Positions 17,379-26,280 of a stretch of DNA of 37,405 nucleotides are shown one piece after another. Origin of the DNA: an uncultured Tissierellia bacterium (GTDB lineage: Bacteria > Bacillota > Clostridia > Tissierellales > Peptoniphilaceae); NCBI GenBank assembly GCA_937923265.1, contig CALAJY010000019.1:1-37405 (forward strand). The letters run 5' to 3'. The position numbers and the translations under genes are program-made. Positions within the stretch are counted from its first letter, which is position 1. Each line of letters opens with the position of its first letter. The notes below the pieces were generated by a model that worked only from the letters and a program-made list of their open reading frames with translations, had not been told where the DNA came from and ran no database searches.

Positions 17379-17858
17379 CTAACTTTGCTTCTTTTCCGAG
17401 TTTGCTCGATCATCCTTCAAACTTTCGAGCTCATCATAAAACTTCTCTACATCCGCAAACTCCCGGTAGACCGAAGCAAAGCGAACATAGGCAACCTTAT
17501 CAATCTTCTTTAACTGGTCCATGACCAGCTCTCCGATGTAGGCGGAGGTAATCTCCTTCTGGTTGAGATGATTGATCTCCAATTCGATCGCATCGGTGGC
17601 CTGTTCCAGCTTTTCCACAGCGACAGGTCGCTTCTCGCAACTGCGAATCATCCCGTTCAAAATCTTCGATCGGGTAAAAGGCTCTCGGGTATTGTCCTTC
17701 TTGATAACGACGATCGCCTGGTCCTCATATCGCTCATAGGTCGTGAAGCGGCGGTTGCACTTGATGCAGATTCTTCGTCTTCGAATCGCCTCATTATCCT
17801 CCGTCGGTCGCGAATCAATCACCTTTGTATCCGGAAAGGAACAGTACGGACACTTCAT
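17379..17858 (-). CDS. nrdR: Transcriptional repressor NrdR
   Basis: Zinc-ribbon and ATP-cone repressor of ribonucleotide reductase genes, sensing dATP/ATP. The 159 residues show the zinc ribbon CPYC (3-6) and CIKC (31-34), basic RRRR for DNA binding, and the ATP-cone beginning at VVIKKDNTREPF through ASVYREF. The gene starts two bases after the ftsZ stop with a poor ribosome binding site of its own, so translation is probably coupled to ftsZ. No nrd genes are in the window, so it regulates in trans. Placement at the end of a division cluster ties dNTP control to cell-cycle genes by position only. Confidence 0.96.
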   Translation of the reverse strand: MKCPYCSFPDTKVIDSRPTEDNEAIRRRRICIKCNRRFTTYERYEDQAIVVIKKDNTREPFTRSKILNGMIRSCEKRPVAVEKLEQATDAIELEINHLNQKEITSAYIGELVMDQLKKIDKVAYVRFASVYREFADVEKFYDELESLKDDRANSEKKQS

Positions 17859-17860
17859 GC

Positions 17861-18940
17861 TTACCGATACTTTCTCAAGAATTCCGGGATGTCAAGTCCG
17901 TCATCGCTTTCCTTTTGCTCCCGCTCCGCGGTGGGTTGTGGTCTCTTGCTCTCCTCTTCCCGGCTGGTATGCGCGGTAATCTTCCGATTATCAAATCCCG
18001 TTGCGATCACGGTAATCTTCAAATCTTCCTTCAAAGAATCGTCCACACCTGCCCCAAAGATGATATTGGCATCGGTATCCACGCTCTCGCGAATCAGTTC
18101 CAGGGCTTCATTGACTTCAAAGAGGCCTAAATCCGCCGCCGTGATGTTCACAAGAACGGCCTTGGCTCCCTCGATGCTGGTTTCCAAGAGTGGACTCTTC
18201 ACAGCGCCCTTTGCCGCATTCACCGCACGGTTCTCCCCATTGGCAATGCCAATGCCCATGTGCGCGATGCCCTGGTCCTTCATGATGGATTCCACATCGG
18301 CGAAATCCAAGTTGATCATATTGGGAACCGCAATCAGGTCGGAAATTCCCTTGATACCATTCATCAGAACACGGTCGGCCATTCCAAAGGCTTCCACCAT
18401 GCTGGTTCTCCGCTCTGCAACCTGCAGGAGACGATCATTCGGAATCACAATCAGGGTATCCACCTTGTCTTTTAATTTTTCAATGCCGCCTTCTGCCTGG
18501 TTCTGCCGTTTTCTTCCTTCAAATCCGAAGGGCTTTGTTACCACGCCAACCGTCAAAATGCCAAGCTGTTTCGCAACCTCTGCGATAACAGGAGCGGCAC
18601 CCGTTCCGGTACCGCCGCCCATGCCGGCGGTGATGAACACCATGTCGGTGTTTTGGAGAAGTTCTGAAATCTCATTCTTGGACTCTTCAGCGGCCTTCTC
18701 ACCGATTTCCGGATTTCCGCCGGATCCCAAACCACGGGTGAGCTTCTGCCCGATCTGAAGCTTGGTGTCCGCATCAATCACATCAAGAATCTGCTTATCG
18801 GTATTGACGGCCAGGAACTCTACGCCCTGTAAACCGGACTTCTTCATGCGGTTGATGGCGTTGTTACCGCCACCGCCGGTACCGATTACTTTGATTTTTG
18901 CCAGTCCGTCGTTGTTTAATTCCATGTCGAATGCACTCAT
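17861..18940 (-). CDS. ftsZ: Cell division protein FtsZ
   Basis: Tubulin-like GTPase forming the Z-ring. The 359 residues include the nucleotide-binding glycine loop IGTGGGGNNA (19-28), the tubulin signature GGGTGTG (108-114), the T7 loop region INLDFADVESIM, a short charged linker of about 30 residues (EEESKRPQPTAEREQKES) and the conserved C-terminal peptide DIPEFLRKYR that binds FtsA/SepF-type partners. The linker is at the short end for Firmicutes. Its ATG overlaps the ftsQ stop (ATGA), with GGGGGA upstream. It is the last division gene of the cluster, followed by nrdR. Confidence 0.98.
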   Translation of the reverse strand: MSAFDMELNNDGLAKIKVIGTGGGGNNAINRMKKSGLQGVEFLAVNTDKQILDVIDADTKLQIGQKLTRGLGSGGNPEIGEKAAEESKNEISELLQNTDMVFITAGMGGGTGTGAAPVIAEVAKQLGILTVGVVTKPFGFEGRKRQNQAEGGIEKLKDKVDTLIVIPNDRLLQVAERRTSMVEAFGMADRVLMNGIKGISDLIAVPNMINLDFADVESIMKDQGIAHMGIGIANGENRAVNAAKGAVKSPLLETSIEGAKAVLVNITAADLGLFEVNEALELIRESVDTDANIIFGAGVDDSLKEDLKITVIATGFDNRKITAHTSREEESKRPQPTAEREQKESDDGLDIPEFLRKYR

Positions 18941-19845
18941 TGCCTTCCCCCTGTTTCCTTAGTTGATTTCGTCTCTTCTGACTTATTGGTGACCACAATG
19001 GGATTCCGCCCTTCATTCATCAAGATCTCTACTGCAGGAATCTTTTTTGTGGTAATCTCGTGAATCACCGAGGATAAGATTTCTAATTTTTTATAGATAT
19101 TATTCGCCGAGCCGAAGTGTATCTTTATTTTCTTATACATTATATCAATGTTATCCATCTTTTCAAAATTTACTGAAACGACTTCATCCGCCAGTTTCGT
19201 CTGGACCAAGGTCTGTAAAAGTTGCAGATTTCTCTCATCTTCCAATGCGATATCCCCGGGTTTTTTCTCGGGATCCACCCCGAGAACTGGTAACGGTTTC
19301 AGCCTCATAATCAAATTCGAATCGACCTGATCCGTTAAGTGTCCCTGTTCATCGATGTACCACCGGTCCTTCCCGTGATTTACGATACCCAGGATATAGC
19401 TCTCATGGATCTGAATGAGCAGACGATTGGGAAGCTGCTTGGAAATCTGAGTCTCCTGAATTCCCGGAAGTTCCTTTATCGCTTTGCCGGCCTTTTTCCC
19501 CGAGAAAAGAAAAATATTGGAATTTACATCGCCCAGCTGCCCCAGCACCTCCGAATCGCTGACAACCACATTGCCCTCCACTTTTACATACTTAATTTGG
19601 AAGGCACGATGGGTTAAAAGAAAGTAGATTCCAATCCCCATGGTGATCAACAGAAATATGCTGGCCATCCAAACCTTCGGATGACGGCGCTGTCGAGGTC
19701 GACTCGGCTTCTGTTCTTTCTTCCTCCGTCTCCCCTCGGAAGGGGAGGTGAGTTTTCGCATTTTATGCTCTCTCTTCAGACGGGAGGAAGGGGATCCTTC
19801 CTGCCTCACCCCGTCCCCGTTGAATTCTCTTCGATATTCCCTCAC
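18937..19845 (-). CDS. ftsQ: Cell division protein FtsQ/DivIB
   Basis: Bitopic divisome protein bridging FtsL/DivIC and the septal synthase. I place the start at GTG (VREYRREF), which overlaps the ftsW stop as GTGA and has AAGGGA nearby, giving 302 residues. An open frame runs 31 codons further up into ftsW but has no better start. A very basic cytoplasmic N-terminus (about 1-58) precedes one transmembrane helix (59-78, WMASIFLLITMGIGIYFLL), a POTRA domain starting FQIKYVKVEGN, the FtsQ beta domain (WYIDEQGHL) and a short charged tail. The family is poorly conserved; order and architecture make the call. Confidence 0.9.
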   Translation of the reverse strand: MREYRREFNGDGVRQEGSPSSRLKREHKMRKLTSPSEGRRRKKEQKPSRPRQRRHPKVWMASIFLLITMGIGIYFLLTHRAFQIKYVKVEGNVVVSDSEVLGQLGDVNSNIFLFSGKKAGKAIKELPGIQETQISKQLPNRLLIQIHESYILGIVNHGKDRWYIDEQGHLTDQVDSNLIMRLKPLPVLGVDPEKKPGDIALEDERNLQLLQTLVQTKLADEVVSVNFEKMDNIDIMYKKIKIHFGSANNIYKKLEILSSVIHEITTKKIPAVEILMNEGRNPIVVTNKSEETKSTKETGGRQ

Positions 19846-21056
19846 GATCGCTCTTCCCTTCTGTCTCTGTGCGTTCTCCTCGAGAAGTCTCCTTCTTTGT
19901 GTCTGGATATATTTAATATTATTCCAATGATTCCACACATAATCAATAAGGAACTTCCTCCATAGCTGATAAAAGGAAGAGTGATTCCCGTTGTGGGCAC
20001 CAGCCCAATCGCCACACCGATGTTAACCGCTGCCTGAAAAGCAATCACGAAGCAGAGGCCCAGAACCAAGGATCGCGCAAAGGGGTCTTCACATCGCTCC
20101 GCCACCTTCAGACATCGATACACCAGGTAGACAAAGGCGGCAAAGAGGAGAAGACATCCGAAAAAGCCCAGCTCTTCACTGATGACGGAAAAAATGAAGT
20201 CGTTGTGAGGTTCATCCGCAAGATAGTCAAATTTCTGTCGGCTTTGTCCATACCCAACCCCAAAGAGGCCCCCGCTGCTCACCGCAAAAAGGGATTGGAC
20301 CAATTGCCAGGTGGAATTCATCACATCTTTCAACGGGTCCAGGATGATGAGTACGCGTTCCAGCCGATAGTTGCCGGGATAGGGCCAAAAGGCAATGAGA
20401 CCGCCGATGCCCAACAGAATCACGAGAAGAACCGTCAGCCTGAGGTTCATCCCATTGATAAAGTAGAGCACAATCAGGGTCATGCCGATCACCACAACCG
20501 CGGAAAAATTCGGTTGCTTATAAATCGGAAGAATCGTCAGCAGGATGAGGATCATCACCCAGAAGAAGGTCCCAAAACTCCCGTTTCTGTTTGCCGGCTG
20601 CCGGGTGAGCAGGTAGGAAAGCAGGATGACGGAAGCCACCTTCATCACATCGGATGGCATTAAGGTGTATGATCCATAACCAATCCACCGGCGTGCGTTG
20701 TTCACGGAAACACCGATCTTGGGAAGAAACACCAAAATGCAGAGAAGAAAGGCAAAGAGATAAATCCCCCAGGCATGCCGTTTATAGACCCGAAAGTCCA
20801 AAAACGAAAGCCCGACCATGACGACTAAGCCCAAAAGGGCATAGACGACATCTCTCTTTAAAAAGAATTGAGAATCCCCCCTCGTTTTTGCGGCATAGGG
20901 AGCACTGGCACTAAACACCATGAGCACGCCAAAAATGAGAAGACCCACCACGACAAGAAAAATCCCCCAATCAAAGGGCTTCCGTCGGATCTTTTGACGA
21001 CTTGCGGAGGGAGCCTGCTTCTGCATTTGTGCGTTTCTAAGATTCTTCCGTCTCAT
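19842..21056 (-). CDS. ftsW: SEDS peptidoglycan polymerase FtsW
   Basis: Septal glycosyltransferase that works with the class B PBP encoded in the same cluster. The 404 residues are polytopic (about ten membrane segments). SEDS landmarks are ARRWIGYGS, LMPSDVMK (usually PSE), GYGQSRQKF, the catalytic-Asp loop PHNDFIFSVISEELG (D286) and PFISYGGSS near the end. The basic N-terminus is cytoplasmic. GAGGA lies upstream of the ATG. It lies between murD and ftsQ; the usual downstream murG is absent. RodA is the alternative, but position in the division cluster favours FtsW. Confidence 0.94.
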   Translation of the reverse strand: MRRKNLRNAQMQKQAPSASRQKIRRKPFDWGIFLVVVGLLIFGVLMVFSASAPYAAKTRGDSQFFLKRDVVYALLGLVVMVGLSFLDFRVYKRHAWGIYLFAFLLCILVFLPKIGVSVNNARRWIGYGSYTLMPSDVMKVASVILLSYLLTRQPANRNGSFGTFFWVMILILLTILPIYKQPNFSAVVVIGMTLIVLYFINGMNLRLTVLLVILLGIGGLIAFWPYPGNYRLERVLIILDPLKDVMNSTWQLVQSLFAVSSGGLFGVGYGQSRQKFDYLADEPHNDFIFSVISEELGFFGCLLLFAAFVYLVYRCLKVAERCEDPFARSLVLGLCFVIAFQAAVNIGVAIGLVPTTGITLPFISYGGSSLLIMCGIIGIILNISRHKEGDFSRRTHRDRREERS

Positions 21057-21071
21057 TCTTTCCTCAATCCC

Positions 21072-22403
21072 TTAATGCTGCTGCTTGACTTCTTTCTCAT
21101 ACGTTAAAGCGAGCTCCCGAAATTCATCGCCCCGGGCCTCATAGCCGGGATACATGTCCCAACTGGCGGATGCGGGCGACAAGAGGACCATATCTCCCGC
21201 CTCCCCATCGGACTCCGCTTGCTTCATAACCTGGGAAAGCGTCTCAAAAACCTGTACCTGATCTGCCAGGCCCGCCTTCGCAAAGCACTCCTGAATCTGG
21301 TACTTGGTTTCCCCAAACAGATAGAGCTTTTTCCCATGCTTACGGAAGGCTTCCACCAAGGGTGCAAATGAAATCTTCTTATCATAGCCTCCCGCGATGA
21401 GTAAGATCGGTCGATCAATGCTTTCCAGGGCGCGGACCGTGGAGTCCACATTGGTTGCCTTGGAATCATTGACGAAATCCACCCCATTAACCTGACACAC
21501 CTTTTCCATCCGATCATGAATCGGTTGAAAGGAATCCAGCCCTCGGTCCAGCTCTTCTTTGATGGTCGCCGGATCATGCCCCTCCTCTTTGAGAATTTCT
21601 TCGGCAAGGCGTGTCGCAAAGAGGGCGTTTTCGATATTATGCTCACCGAATAGGTGCCAATTTTCTCCCTGCCGTAGGCGCCGGGCCAGATCCGATTGCA
21701 GGTCGATTTTTTCGATCTTTGCCTTCCAATTGCCTTTCTCTCCTTGCTCACAGGAGAGGGAATCCTTGGGATTTAGCAAAAGCAGGTCTTCTGTTCTCTG
21801 CGCCCTGCCAATCGCCCACTTACAGGCCGCATAGGCTTCAAAAGTACCGTGCCATTCCAGATGATCCGGCGTGATGTTGGTGATTGCTGCCAGATGGGGG
21901 GCAAATTCTTTGACCGTTGACAGCTGGAAGCTGGAACACTCTAAAATATACCAAGTTCCCTGAGGCCCCCGGTTCATCGCAGAGAGAACGGGATTTCCGA
22001 TGTTCCCGCAGGCAATCGCGAACAGCCCCGCCTCTTTCAATAAATGGGTGAGCAAGGTGGTGGTAGTGGTCTTCCCGTTCGAACCGGTAATGGCGACCAT
22101 GTGATCTCCCCCATAGAGCCGGTAAGCCAACTCAATATCCGACAGAATTTCCAGGTCCTCCTTGCGAGCCCTTTCCAGAAGAGGTCGATCGAGGGGAATC
22201 CCAGAAGACCGCAAAAGAAAGTCATAGGTCTGTACCACCGGCTCTTCCGCCTTCGTAAAAAGATGATCGATTTCATCGGGGAGACTTTGCGGCTCCTTGT
22301 CCAGGAACAGGTCAAGATGATATCCCCGGGGAGCAAGGACATCAATCGCCGACTGTCCCGTCACTCCCAGTCCGTATAACAGCACTTGCACATTGTCTTC
22401 CAT
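21072..22403 (-). CDS. murD: UDP-N-acetylmuramoyl-L-alanine-D-glutamate ligase
   Basis: Adds D-Glu to UDP-MurNAc-Ala in the cytoplasm. I start at MEDNVQVLLYGLG (443 residues) because AAGGAT stands six bases ahead; an ATG eight codons earlier has no ribosome binding site. Mur-ligase features are the N-terminal dinucleotide-like fold, the ATP loop GSNGKTT (107-113), NITPDHLEWHG, the carbamylated-Lys region and the C-terminal DRMEKV, NDSKATN and the MurD-specific GGYDKK. Length agrees with B. subtilis MurD (451). It follows mraY by 31 bases. Confidence 0.95.
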   Translation of the reverse strand: MEDNVQVLLYGLGVTGQSAIDVLAPRGYHLDLFLDKEPQSLPDEIDHLFTKAEEPVVQTYDFLLRSSGIPLDRPLLERARKEDLEILSDIELAYRLYGGDHMVAITGSNGKTTTTTLLTHLLKEAGLFAIACGNIGNPVLSAMNRGPQGTWYILECSSFQLSTVKEFAPHLAAITNITPDHLEWHGTFEAYAACKWAIGRAQRTEDLLLLNPKDSLSCEQGEKGNWKAKIEKIDLQSDLARRLRQGENWHLFGEHNIENALFATRLAEEILKEEGHDPATIKEELDRGLDSFQPIHDRMEKVCQVNGVDFVNDSKATNVDSTVRALESIDRPILLIAGGYDKKISFAPLVEAFRKHGKKLYLFGETKYQIQECFAKAGLADQVQVFETLSQVMKQAESDGEAGDMVLLSPASASWDMYPGYEARGDEFRELALTYEKEVKQQH

Positions 22404-22434
22404 TAATTTATCCTTCTTTCTCCACATTTATTTA

Positions 22435-23412
22435 CTAAAGAAACAGCAGACCCACGAGACACAAAATCGTGCTGAGAATACAAAAGCTCGCCGTGATCTT
22501 GCTTTCCGGATAGCCCTTGAGTTCAAAGTGATGGTGAATGGGCGACATCAAGAAGATGCGCTTCCCGCCCGTGTGCTTAAAATAGGTTACCTGGATGATC
22601 ACGGATAGGGTCTCCATCATGTAGACACCTCCGAAAATAACCAAATACAGGGAGATATTTTGCGACAGAAAAATCGCACAGATTGCTCCACCGATTGCCA
22701 TGGATCCCGTGTCCCCCATCATCACCGATGCCGGGTAGGCGTTAAACACAAGGTATCCCAGGAGGACAAAGAGAAAGATCCAAGCTGCCGTGCCCGCGGA
22801 TAAAAAGTCCCGATAAAAGATTTTCGTTTCGACGAAAAGGGCAAGGAAGACGGGCAGGGATACGCCCGCACAGAGTCCATCAAGACCATCCGTTAAATTC
22901 ACGGCATTTACCGTGCCAACAAGGATGAAAACCAAGATCGGTGCCCAGAAAACTGAAAGATTCAGCATCCAATTTACCAGGGGGATTCTTTGGATGCCGG
23001 CATCCGGATGAAAGAAAAAGAAGAGAATGACGAGAAGAGCCGCAAGCCCGACCTGTAAAATGAGCTTCTGGCGCGGTGTCAGTCCCTCACTCTCCTTTTT
23101 TCGAATCTTTGCATAATCGTCCACAAAGCCGATGGCCCCAAATCCCACCGTGCTCAGCAGGATAAGAACCATGGCGCGATCTTTTTGTCCAAACAGGAGG
23201 TACAGCAAAAGAAACACGGCGATGAAGGCAACGCCTCCCATGGTCGGCGTTCCCTGTTTCTTATAATGGGCTTTGTTCCCCTCTTCCCGAATGGGCTGCC
23301 CAATGGATTCTCTCCTTGAGAAGGCGATCCATAATTTGGTAAATAACATCGACAATCCCGTCGCTAGCAAAGCGAGCAACATCAATCTTCGAATCATAAA
23401 GATGATAACCAT
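22435..23412 (-). CDS. mraY: Phospho-N-acetylmuramoyl-pentapeptide transferase
   Basis: Integral membrane enzyme making lipid I from UDP-MurNAc-pentapeptide and undecaprenyl phosphate. The 325 residues have about ten hydrophobic segments and the diagnostic cytoplasmic loops: GTPTMGGVAF, GFVDDYAKI (catalytic Asp pair), NAVNLTDGLDGL and SPIHHHFELKGY. The ATG is three bases past the ftsI stop, with GGGGAG six bases away. Confidence 0.97.
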   Translation of the reverse strand: MVIIFMIRRLMLLALLATGLSMLFTKLWIAFSRRESIGQPIREEGNKAHYKKQGTPTMGGVAFIAVFLLLYLLFGQKDRAMVLILLSTVGFGAIGFVDDYAKIRKKESEGLTPRQKLILQVGLAALLVILFFFFHPDAGIQRIPLVNWMLNLSVFWAPILVFILVGTVNAVNLTDGLDGLCAGVSLPVFLALFVETKIFYRDFLSAGTAAWIFLFVLLGYLVFNAYPASVMMGDTGSMAIGGAICAIFLSQNISLYLVIFGGVYMMETLSVIIQVTYFKHTGGKRIFLMSPIHHHFELKGYPESKITASFCILSTILCLVGLLFL

Positions 23413-23415
23413 TTT

Positions 23416-25602
23416 TTACTCCCCTTTTCCTTGCTCCTTACCGCTTTCCTTTTCTTCCTCTAGATAAATGTGCACAACATGATTCTTTTCCACCACCTCA
23501 CCGGCTGCAGGTTGTTGGCGCACCGCCTTCCCCTGTCCGTCCACTTGCAGTTTGAGGCCGCAATTCTGGTAGTCCTTTTCGAGCTGCTCTCGGGTCTTTC
23601 CCTGAAAATCGGGAATGACGTATTCGGGAGTTTCCTTGGGCTTCACCTGAATCCGTCCACCCCTGCGAATCGGTACGCCCGCTTTCGGTGTCTGCTGATC
23701 GATCCGAGTCAAAAAGCTCATGTCCCCATAAACCGAGAGATCCAATCCCACTTTCCGAAGTTCCCGGTCTGCTTCCTGCACGGTCATCCCCATCAAGTTC
23801 GGAGTCCGCACCAATGTCTCCGCTTCCGCATTGGAATCCTGTGACTGCTGGGGAAGCATCCGTTCCATGATCCGGGCCGTGATCTCACCGGCAACCTGAT
23901 CTCCAAAAGTGGATTTTTGTGGCTTATGAATCACCACTAAGACGGAATACTTGGGCTTTTCCAAAGGATAAAATCCAAAAAAGGAAGCGATGGTTTGATC
24001 GGTGTATTTTCCATTCTCTTGGATAAGCGTGGTTCCACTCTTCCCTCCCACCTGAACCCGATGGATCCGGGTTACCGGAGATTTGTTTCCTTCCACGACC
24101 TTTCGCAAATATCCCCTCATCACGTCACTGGTTTCCTGGGAAAAAACCTGCTGACCCAACTGATTATTATAGTGTGCCAGGCTTTTTCCCTCTCCGTCCA
24201 CCGATTCCCGATAGAGGTGTGCCGGCCGATAGTAGCCCCCGTTGATGGCTGTGTTCGCCGCAGAAATCATCTCAATGGGAGTGACAGCGACCCCATGCCC
24301 ATAGGACATGGTGGCCATGCGGTCCCCCGTCATCTCTTCCAAATTGCGGGGCATGGAGCTCGCCGTTTCCCCGGGAAGATCGATTCCCGTCATGCCGGAA
24401 ACATGCAAGCTTTGAAGATATGAATAAAAATTCTTTGCTCCGATATCCCGGACGATTTGCACGAAAGCGGGGTTGCAGGAATGGACCAGGGCCTCCTCCA
24501 TGGTCTGTGCCCCATGTGACAGAGGATATTTCCAACAGTGAATGCGAACTCCCGGCGCAATCTCAATGCTGCCATGACAAACATAAATGGTGGAAGGGGT
24601 GTTGGAACGATTTTCCAAGGCAATCGAACTGGTCAGCGTTTTGAAGACCGACCCCGGTTCATAGATTGCGCTTACCGCCGGATTTTTCCAAATCGAATAG
24701 AGGTAGTGGAGCCGCTCCTCATCGCTGTAACTGTTCCACTTTGCTTTTTCCACATCGGAAAGGGGAACGCGGGGTTTGTTGGCATCAAAGCGAGGGTAGG
24801 AGACCATGGACAGCACCTCCCCATTATTGGGGTCCATCACGATCACTGTGCCCGACTCCGACTGGAACTCTTTGCATCCACGCTCCAATTCCTGGGCGGC
24901 AATCTCCTGTATCTTCTGGTCCAAGGTAAGATAAATATCTTGTCCGTTCACCGAGGCGAAGGACTCGGGAGACTCCGCGGGAATGATGTTGCCGGACAGG
25001 TCCATGGACTGAATATTCTTGCCATTGTCTCCTCGAAGCAGGCGATCATAACTCGCCTCAATGCCATAGCTTCCCTTGCCATCATTGTCTAAAAAGCCCA
25101 CCGTCTGTGAGAAAAGATCTCCCTCCGGATAATAGCGTTTCGGTTCCAGCACAATGGAAATCGATCGAAGTCCCGAACTCTTAAGCTGCTTTATCTCTTC
25201 TTCGGTGAGTTGTTCCTTTAAACGAAGATACTGTTTCTTGGACGCCAAACTTTCCAGGACTTCGGAGCGTTCCATGTGGAGAATATAGGCTAAGAGCTCA
25301 GCTGTTTCCTTTCGATTTTCTTCGGGAATCTCCTGGGGAAACACATAGCAGGAGTTGACCGTGATGGAGAGGGCCAGCGCATTTTTATTGCGATCGTAGA
25401 TGGTTCCGCGAGCGGGTGCCACCTCAACAGCTCTTCGCCGCTGTACGTAGGCCGCTTTCCGATAGGCCGCTCCTCCCGATGTTTGCAAATAAAAAAGTCG
25501 AGCCAAGAATCCAATCACCACCAGCAGTGCAACTCCAAAAACCACACGAACTCGGGCTGATTGATTCACTTGTCTCGACTGATTTCTTTTTTTTAGCTTC
25601 AT
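23416..25602 (-). CDS. ftsI: Class B penicillin-binding protein with two PASTA domains (PBP2B/SpoVD/FtsI type)
   Basis: Septal transpeptidase, partner of FtsW. Of 728 residues, 19-40 form the membrane anchor, followed by the pedestal domain (PARGTIYDRN at 63-72) and the transpeptidase with active-site S318-VFK, SCN (375-377) and KSGT (521-524, where KTGT is commoner). Two PASTA domains follow, about 598-656 and 660-716, then a Lys/Glu-rich tail. PASTA domains point to control by a PASTA-type kinase circuit, fitting the ireB gene in this window. It stands where SpoVD or PBP2B stands in other Firmicutes. I cannot separate a vegetative from a sporulation role, but as the only such gene in the cluster it is most likely the divisome enzyme. 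Confidence 0.93.
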   Translation of the reverse strand: MKLKKRNQSRQVNQSARVRVVFGVALLVVIGFLARLFYLQTSGGAAYRKAAYVQRRRAVEVAPARGTIYDRNKNALALSITVNSCYVFPQEIPEENRKETAELLAYILHMERSEVLESLASKKQYLRLKEQLTEEEIKQLKSSGLRSISIVLEPKRYYPEGDLFSQTVGFLDNDGKGSYGIEASYDRLLRGDNGKNIQSMDLSGNIIPAESPESFASVNGQDIYLTLDQKIQEIAAQELERGCKEFQSESGTVIVMDPNNGEVLSMVSYPRFDANKPRVPLSDVEKAKWNSYSDEERLHYLYSIWKNPAVSAIYEPGSVFKTLTSSIALENRSNTPSTIYVCHGSIEIAPGVRIHCWKYPLSHGAQTMEEALVHSCNPAFVQIVRDIGAKNFYSYLQSLHVSGMTGIDLPGETASSMPRNLEEMTGDRMATMSYGHGVAVTPIEMISAANTAINGGYYRPAHLYRESVDGEGKSLAHYNNQLGQQVFSQETSDVMRGYLRKVVEGNKSPVTRIHRVQVGGKSGTTLIQENGKYTDQTIASFFGFYPLEKPKYSVLVVIHKPQKSTFGDQVAGEITARIMERMLPQQSQDSNAEAETLVRTPNLMGMTVQEADRELRKVGLDLSVYGDMSFLTRIDQQTPKAGVPIRRGGRIQVKPKETPEYVIPDFQGKTREQLEKDYQNCGLKLQVDGQGKAVRQQPAAGEVVEKNHVVHIYLEEEKESGKEQGKGE

Positions 25603-25653
25603 CTCTTATCCCATCCTGAAAGGCAACTGCAATCCGGCAAGGCAGACGGAAAA

Positions 25654-26244
25654 TTATTCTTGCTTTCCCGCGGTATCGGATTGTCCATTTCCCGCAAGGG
25701 TTTGTGAACTCGTGTCCCCTTTATTTGACTCCACATTCTTTTGTGCAGTCACTTCCGTTTTCGAGGAATCTTTGCGGGCGCCCAGCAACTCCCGGTTTGA
25801 CTCTGCTGCCATCACATTGTTTTCCGTGGGATACTGCATGTGAAGGCGGGTCTCCGCCAAGCGTTCAATGCGTGAATTTTCCAGATAGGGAGCAAGATCC
25901 ATGCGAAGATAATCCTGTTCTGCTTGAAGAGAAGTGATTTCGTTTCGAAGGTCCTGAACCTCTCTGCTTGCTTTGGACAGTTTATTATATCTTATTAAAG
26001 AGACGGTAAGCAAGCCAACAAACAAGGCCATGGCAATGAGCACGGAGAAAAGCGGAAGCAAACGCACTCTTGCTCTCGGTTTCACAAACTGCTGTTGCCC
26101 GGTCCGATGGCTTCGCTTCGCCACCCTCTCTTTTTTTCGATGGTGCAGCGAAGACCTTCTCCGTCTTCCCGGAGCTTCCACAACTTCTAATCTTCTTCGT
26201 GCCGGTCTTTCCTGATATTGTCTTTGACGCACTGCTGAGTCCAT
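25654..26244 (-). CDS. ftsL: FtsL-type septum formation protein
   Basis: Small bitopic divisome protein, a partner of FtsQ/DivIB and DivIC. The 196 residues comprise a strongly basic cytoplasmic N-terminus (1-60), one transmembrane helix (about 61-84), a coiled coil (SREVQDLRNEITSLQAEQ) and the FtsL/DivIC-like RIERLAETRLHMQYPTENN. A polar, Ser/Thr/Asn-rich tail of about 50 residues ends the protein, which is considerably longer than B. subtilis FtsL (117). Sequence conservation is low, so the call rests on architecture and on its place between rsmH and ftsI. GGGAGG lies before the ATG. Confidence 0.85.
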   Translation of the reverse strand: MDSAVRQRQYQERPARRRLEVVEAPGRRRRSSLHHRKKERVAKRSHRTGQQQFVKPRARVRLLPLFSVLIAMALFVGLLTVSLIRYNKLSKASREVQDLRNEITSLQAEQDYLRMDLAPYLENSRIERLAETRLHMQYPTENNVMAAESNRELLGARKDSSKTEVTAQKNVESNKGDTSSQTLAGNGQSDTAGKQE

Positions 26245-26280
26245 GGTACCCCTCCCGAATGGATTCTCTTTTTGTTCGCG

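Noticed and set aside
17568..18758. 396-codon open frame antisense to ftsZ and nrdR
   Set aside because: It spans two certain genes, is Ser/Arg/Pro-rich without domain features and has no ribosome binding site of note.
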